Source: an uncultured Chitinophagaceae bacterium (lineage in GTDB: Bacteria > Bacteroidota > Bacteroidia > Chitinophagales > Chitinophagaceae). Taken from it: a stretch of DNA of 24,301 nt. This document shows positions 22,137 through 24,301 of the stretch, piece after piece. Position numbers and translations under genes: made by a program. Position 1 is the first letter of the stretch. Each line of letters opens with the position of its first letter. The DNA lies in assembly GCA_934502905.1 (NCBI GenBank), contig CAKSVK010000034.1, positions 1-24,301 of the forward strand. Direction: 5' to 3'. The notes under the pieces were generated by a model, which saw nothing but the letters and a program-made list of their open reading frames with translations, was not told where the DNA came from and searched no databases.

Positions 22137-24239
22137 TCAGTCAGTGTTTTTTGTCGCCTGCGCATAATAGCTCATCAATACCCTGATTTCGTGGAATTCG
22201 AAACCGGGTAAGGCAGATTTTGCCTCTCCCAGGCTGTTCCATTGAGATGTTTCCTGCTTTTGCCGGAATGTTTTTATCTGGTCTTCCGAAAACACTTTAT
22301 GGATATCCAGCTTACCCTGGGTAGCTGCTTTGGAGAAGTGCCCGTATACTGTACCGACCGTCAGTCTCCGCTCTGCGGCAATCTCCTCCGGTGTTTTTCC
22401 CTCTTCTAGCATATCAACACTCATCAGGTGGGAGGCTTTGGCCGGAATTTCCTTCGGCAGGATGATCTCTTTTTTACCGGAAAACAGCTTTTTTTCGAGC
22501 AGCCGGGCAGACTGGATATTTTCCAGGTATGCTTTTATTTCGTCCAGGAAAGCCCGGGTTGCGCTGTTGTGGCCTTTTAGACCCTTTACGCCTTTGGTTG
22601 TACTGTAAAATCCGGACAAAGGGGTATATAATTGTGTATTGACCTGGTCGAAAAAGTAATGCACTGCCCCGGCGCTTTTGGTTTCTATCAATGTCCAGTC
22701 ATTCGCCTGTTGTGCAAATTTTTCAAATTTGGCATAGGTCTGCTCAAGACCCGCTAAGGAGGTACGCATGGGACCGGCTGTTTTCAGCACCTCTTCATTG
22801 TTGATGACGCTGCTTTTATTTCCTTCTGCCAGCCAGGCCTCCATTTCGGAAGCCAGTGCGGAAATACTGATCTGCTGCAGCAGTTTTACTATGGCAAAAT
22901 CATTTTTTTCCGTTTCATATATATCTTCAAGAAGCAAAGCGGCATCGGTTCTGTGGTGAAAATCATTGATCCGGTTGTCTCTCAATATGTTGCCGGCCCA
23001 GATGGAGGATTTCAGCACAATGCCTTCGAGTGTGCGGCAACGGCTTAGGGCCACGTATACCTGCCCGCTGGTAAAAGATTGTCCCGCATCAATGATCACC
23101 CGGTCAAAGGTGAGCCCCTGGCTTTTATGGATGGTAACGGCCCAGGCTAACCGAAACGGGAATTGCTCATAGCTGCCGGCCACCTCCATTTTTATCTCCC
23201 GATTCTCATCCAGGAAGTATTTTTTGTTTTCCCATACCTCTCTTTCTACCGTAAGCTCTTGCTGTGATTCCGTAATGCGTACGGTAACAGTGGATTCGGA
23301 GAGCCGGAGCACTTTTGCCAGCATCCCGTTATAATATCGTTTTTCGTCGGCTGTGTCGTTGCGGATGAACATCACCTGGGCATCCGGCTTCAGTAAAAGC
23401 GCAGGATCGTTAGGGAAAAGGTGTTCCTTAAAATCCCCGGATACAATGGCTTTCAGGGTGGAGCCTTTGCTCGGTAAGGCAGCCAGCTTCCGGGAGTTGA
23501 TGGTGTCTGCCAGGTGATTGTGGGTCACCAGGTATATATAATCGTCCTGCGGTTCAAAATCAGGCTGATACCGGCTGTGCAGCAGCTCAAAATCAATATT
23601 GTTCTTATCACCGTTGCGGATGGCATTCAGCAGCGAGATGAACCGCTCATCTGTTTGCCTGTATACTGTTTTCAGCTCCACCGTTATGAAATCCGTGCTG
23701 TTCAATGCTTTCGATTCAAAGAAGTAGGGAGAGGCATAGTAGTCGCCCAATATACGTTCTGCAGCGGGTTTTACCACCGGCGGCAGTTGATACAGGTCTC
23801 CCACCATCAGGAGCTGCACACCACCGAAAGGAAGAGAAGAACGTCGGGCGGATTTTAATGCCAGGTCAACCATATCCAGCAGGTCGGCACGAAGCATGGA
23901 TACCTCATCTATGATGAGGATCTCGAGGTTTAACAGCAGCTTAAGCTTGTCTCTCCTGTATTTGAAATGGGGTAGCAGGTGTGGTATGTTGATGCATTCA
24001 TTCAGGTCTACTGATTCATATGTCGGGACAAAAGTTGTTAACGGTAAGCCGAACATGGAATGAATGGTGACGCCGCCGGCATTGATAGCTGCAATACCGG
24101 TGGGTGCAACAATGATATACTTCTTTGTTGTTTTCCTGGTGAAATCATTTAGAAAGGTGGTTTTACCGGTGCCCGCCTTGCCCGTCAGAAAAACATTCCG
24201 CCTGGTGTATTCTATAATATTGAAAACATGTTGCTGCAA
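22137..24239 (-). CDS. Pif1-like SF1B helicase with C-terminal HTH domain
   Basis: A 700-residue superfamily 1B 5'-3' DNA helicase of the Pif1/RecD-like type. Motifs: Walker A GKAGTGKTT (20-28), the Pif1-type APTGIAAINAGGVTIHSMFG (45-64), DEAD-like box LIIDEVSML (108-116), VGDLYQLPPV, the arginine-finger region TVYRQTDERF, and the C-terminal AVTIHKSQGLTFDRVIID and GQVYVALSRCRTLEGI. Residues about 603-646 (SVDMLEEGKTPEEIAAERRL, then TVGTVYGHFSKA) form the HTH_40 domain found at the C-terminus of bacterial helicases such as RecQ. Only TTG at 24239 is available as a start: an in-frame TGA lies 15 bases upstream, no ATG occurs near the N-terminus, and a promoter element sits 18 bases before it. 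It probably remodels replication or repair DNA structures. Confidence 0.93.
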   Translation of the reverse strand: MQQHVFNIIEYTRRNVFLTGKAGTGKTTFLNDFTRKTTKKYIIVAPTGIAAINAGGVTIHSMFGLPLTTFVPTYESVDLNECINIPHLLPHFKYRRDKLKLLLNLEILIIDEVSMLRADLLDMVDLALKSARRSSLPFGGVQLLMVGDLYQLPPVVKPAAERILGDYYASPYFFESKALNSTDFITVELKTVYRQTDERFISLLNAIRNGDKNNIDFELLHSRYQPDFEPQDDYIYLVTHNHLADTINSRKLAALPSKGSTLKAIVSGDFKEHLFPNDPALLLKPDAQVMFIRNDTADEKRYYNGMLAKVLRLSESTVTVRITESQQELTVEREVWENKKYFLDENREIKMEVAGSYEQFPFRLAWAVTIHKSQGLTFDRVIIDAGQSFTSGQVYVALSRCRTLEGIVLKSSIWAGNILRDNRINDFHHRTDAALLLEDIYETEKNDFAIVKLLQQISISALASEMEAWLAEGNKSSVINNEEVLKTAGPMRTSLAGLEQTYAKFEKFAQQANDWTLIETKSAGAVHYFFDQVNTQLYTPLSGFYSTTKGVKGLKGHNSATRAFLDEIKAYLENIQSARLLEKKLFSGKKEIILPKEIPAKASHLMSVDMLEEGKTPEEIAAERRLTVGTVYGHFSKAATQGKLDIHKVFSEDQIKTFRQKQETSQWNSLGEAKSALPGFEFHEIRVLMSYYAQATKNTD

Positions 24240-24257
24240 ATAATACGCGTTAAATCA

Positions 24258-24265
24258 CAAATATA
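24258..24265 (-). promoter_or_regulatory. -7 element of the helicase gene
   Basis: TATATTTG on the minus strand (24265-24258) is a perfect TAnnTTTG 18 bases before the TTG start. This gives a predicted leader of about 12 bases. No clear -33 TTTG is seen in the remaining bases to the window edge. Confidence 0.5.
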
Positions 24266-24301
24266 CAATTTATCGTCATGGTTATTTCGCCGGGTAAGGC
24301 A

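Overview
This window reads as ordinary chromosomal DNA of a Bacteroidota bacterium, most likely Chitinophagaceae or a close relative. The evidence is family content: PorT-type outer-membrane barrels, an OmpA protein with a thrombospondin type 3 linker, a Bacteroidota-type S8 protease with a large insertion, an ECF sigma/anti-sigma pair, a CCC-motif membrane protein, and a Pif1-like helicase with a C-terminal HTH. Several promoters also resemble the Bacteroidota -33/-7 pattern (TTTG...TAnnTTTG). This placement is inference; no rRNA or other phylogenetic marker is present.

Layout. 3-755 (+) is the 3' part of dnaJ, closed by a strong terminator. 1013-3044 (-) is an ECF sigma factor overlapping a membrane-anchored, anti-sigma-like protein that carries a C-terminal beta-barrel. 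3194-5723 (+) holds a CoA-binding protein, a small GNAT acetyltransferase, a pirin and panB (pantothenate/CoA synthesis). panB meets a secreted hypothetical gene (-) tail to tail, with overlapping stop codons. 6218-7000 is gene-free and rich in hairpins. 7001-8527 (+) is an ALDH7-family aldehyde dehydrogenase. 8868-14351 (+) is a cell-envelope block: OmpA/TSP3 porin, an orphan TSP3 protein, an S8 serine protease and a small barrel protein. Each of these four is followed by its own hairpin terminator. The last two are separated by a roughly 700-base gene-free stretch with REP-like palindromes. 14498-17676 (+) is lon, then a DUF2752 protein and a CCC-motif protein that look translationally coupled.

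17723-24239 is all on the minus strand. Read in transcription order it holds a Pif1-like helicase, the cytochrome c maturation pair ccmE-ccmF, a Crp/Fnr-type regulator with its own promoter and an inverted repeat, and a histidine-rich five-helix membrane protein.

How the genes fit together: the sigma/anti-sigma pair, Lon, DnaJ, the S8 protease and the barrels suggest envelope and protein quality-control functions. ccmE/ccmF and the Crp/Fnr plus membrane-protein pair concern heme and respiration. No CRISPR array, integrase, transposase or rRNA is visible, and I found no intact tRNA. I see no complete novel defence or mobile system. The most promising unexplained items are the two hairpin-rich intergenic regions, the anti-sigma/barrel fusion, the orphan TSP3 protein with its repeated PE-I-T-A motif, the Crp/Fnr plus membrane-protein pair, and a near-match to a parS site.
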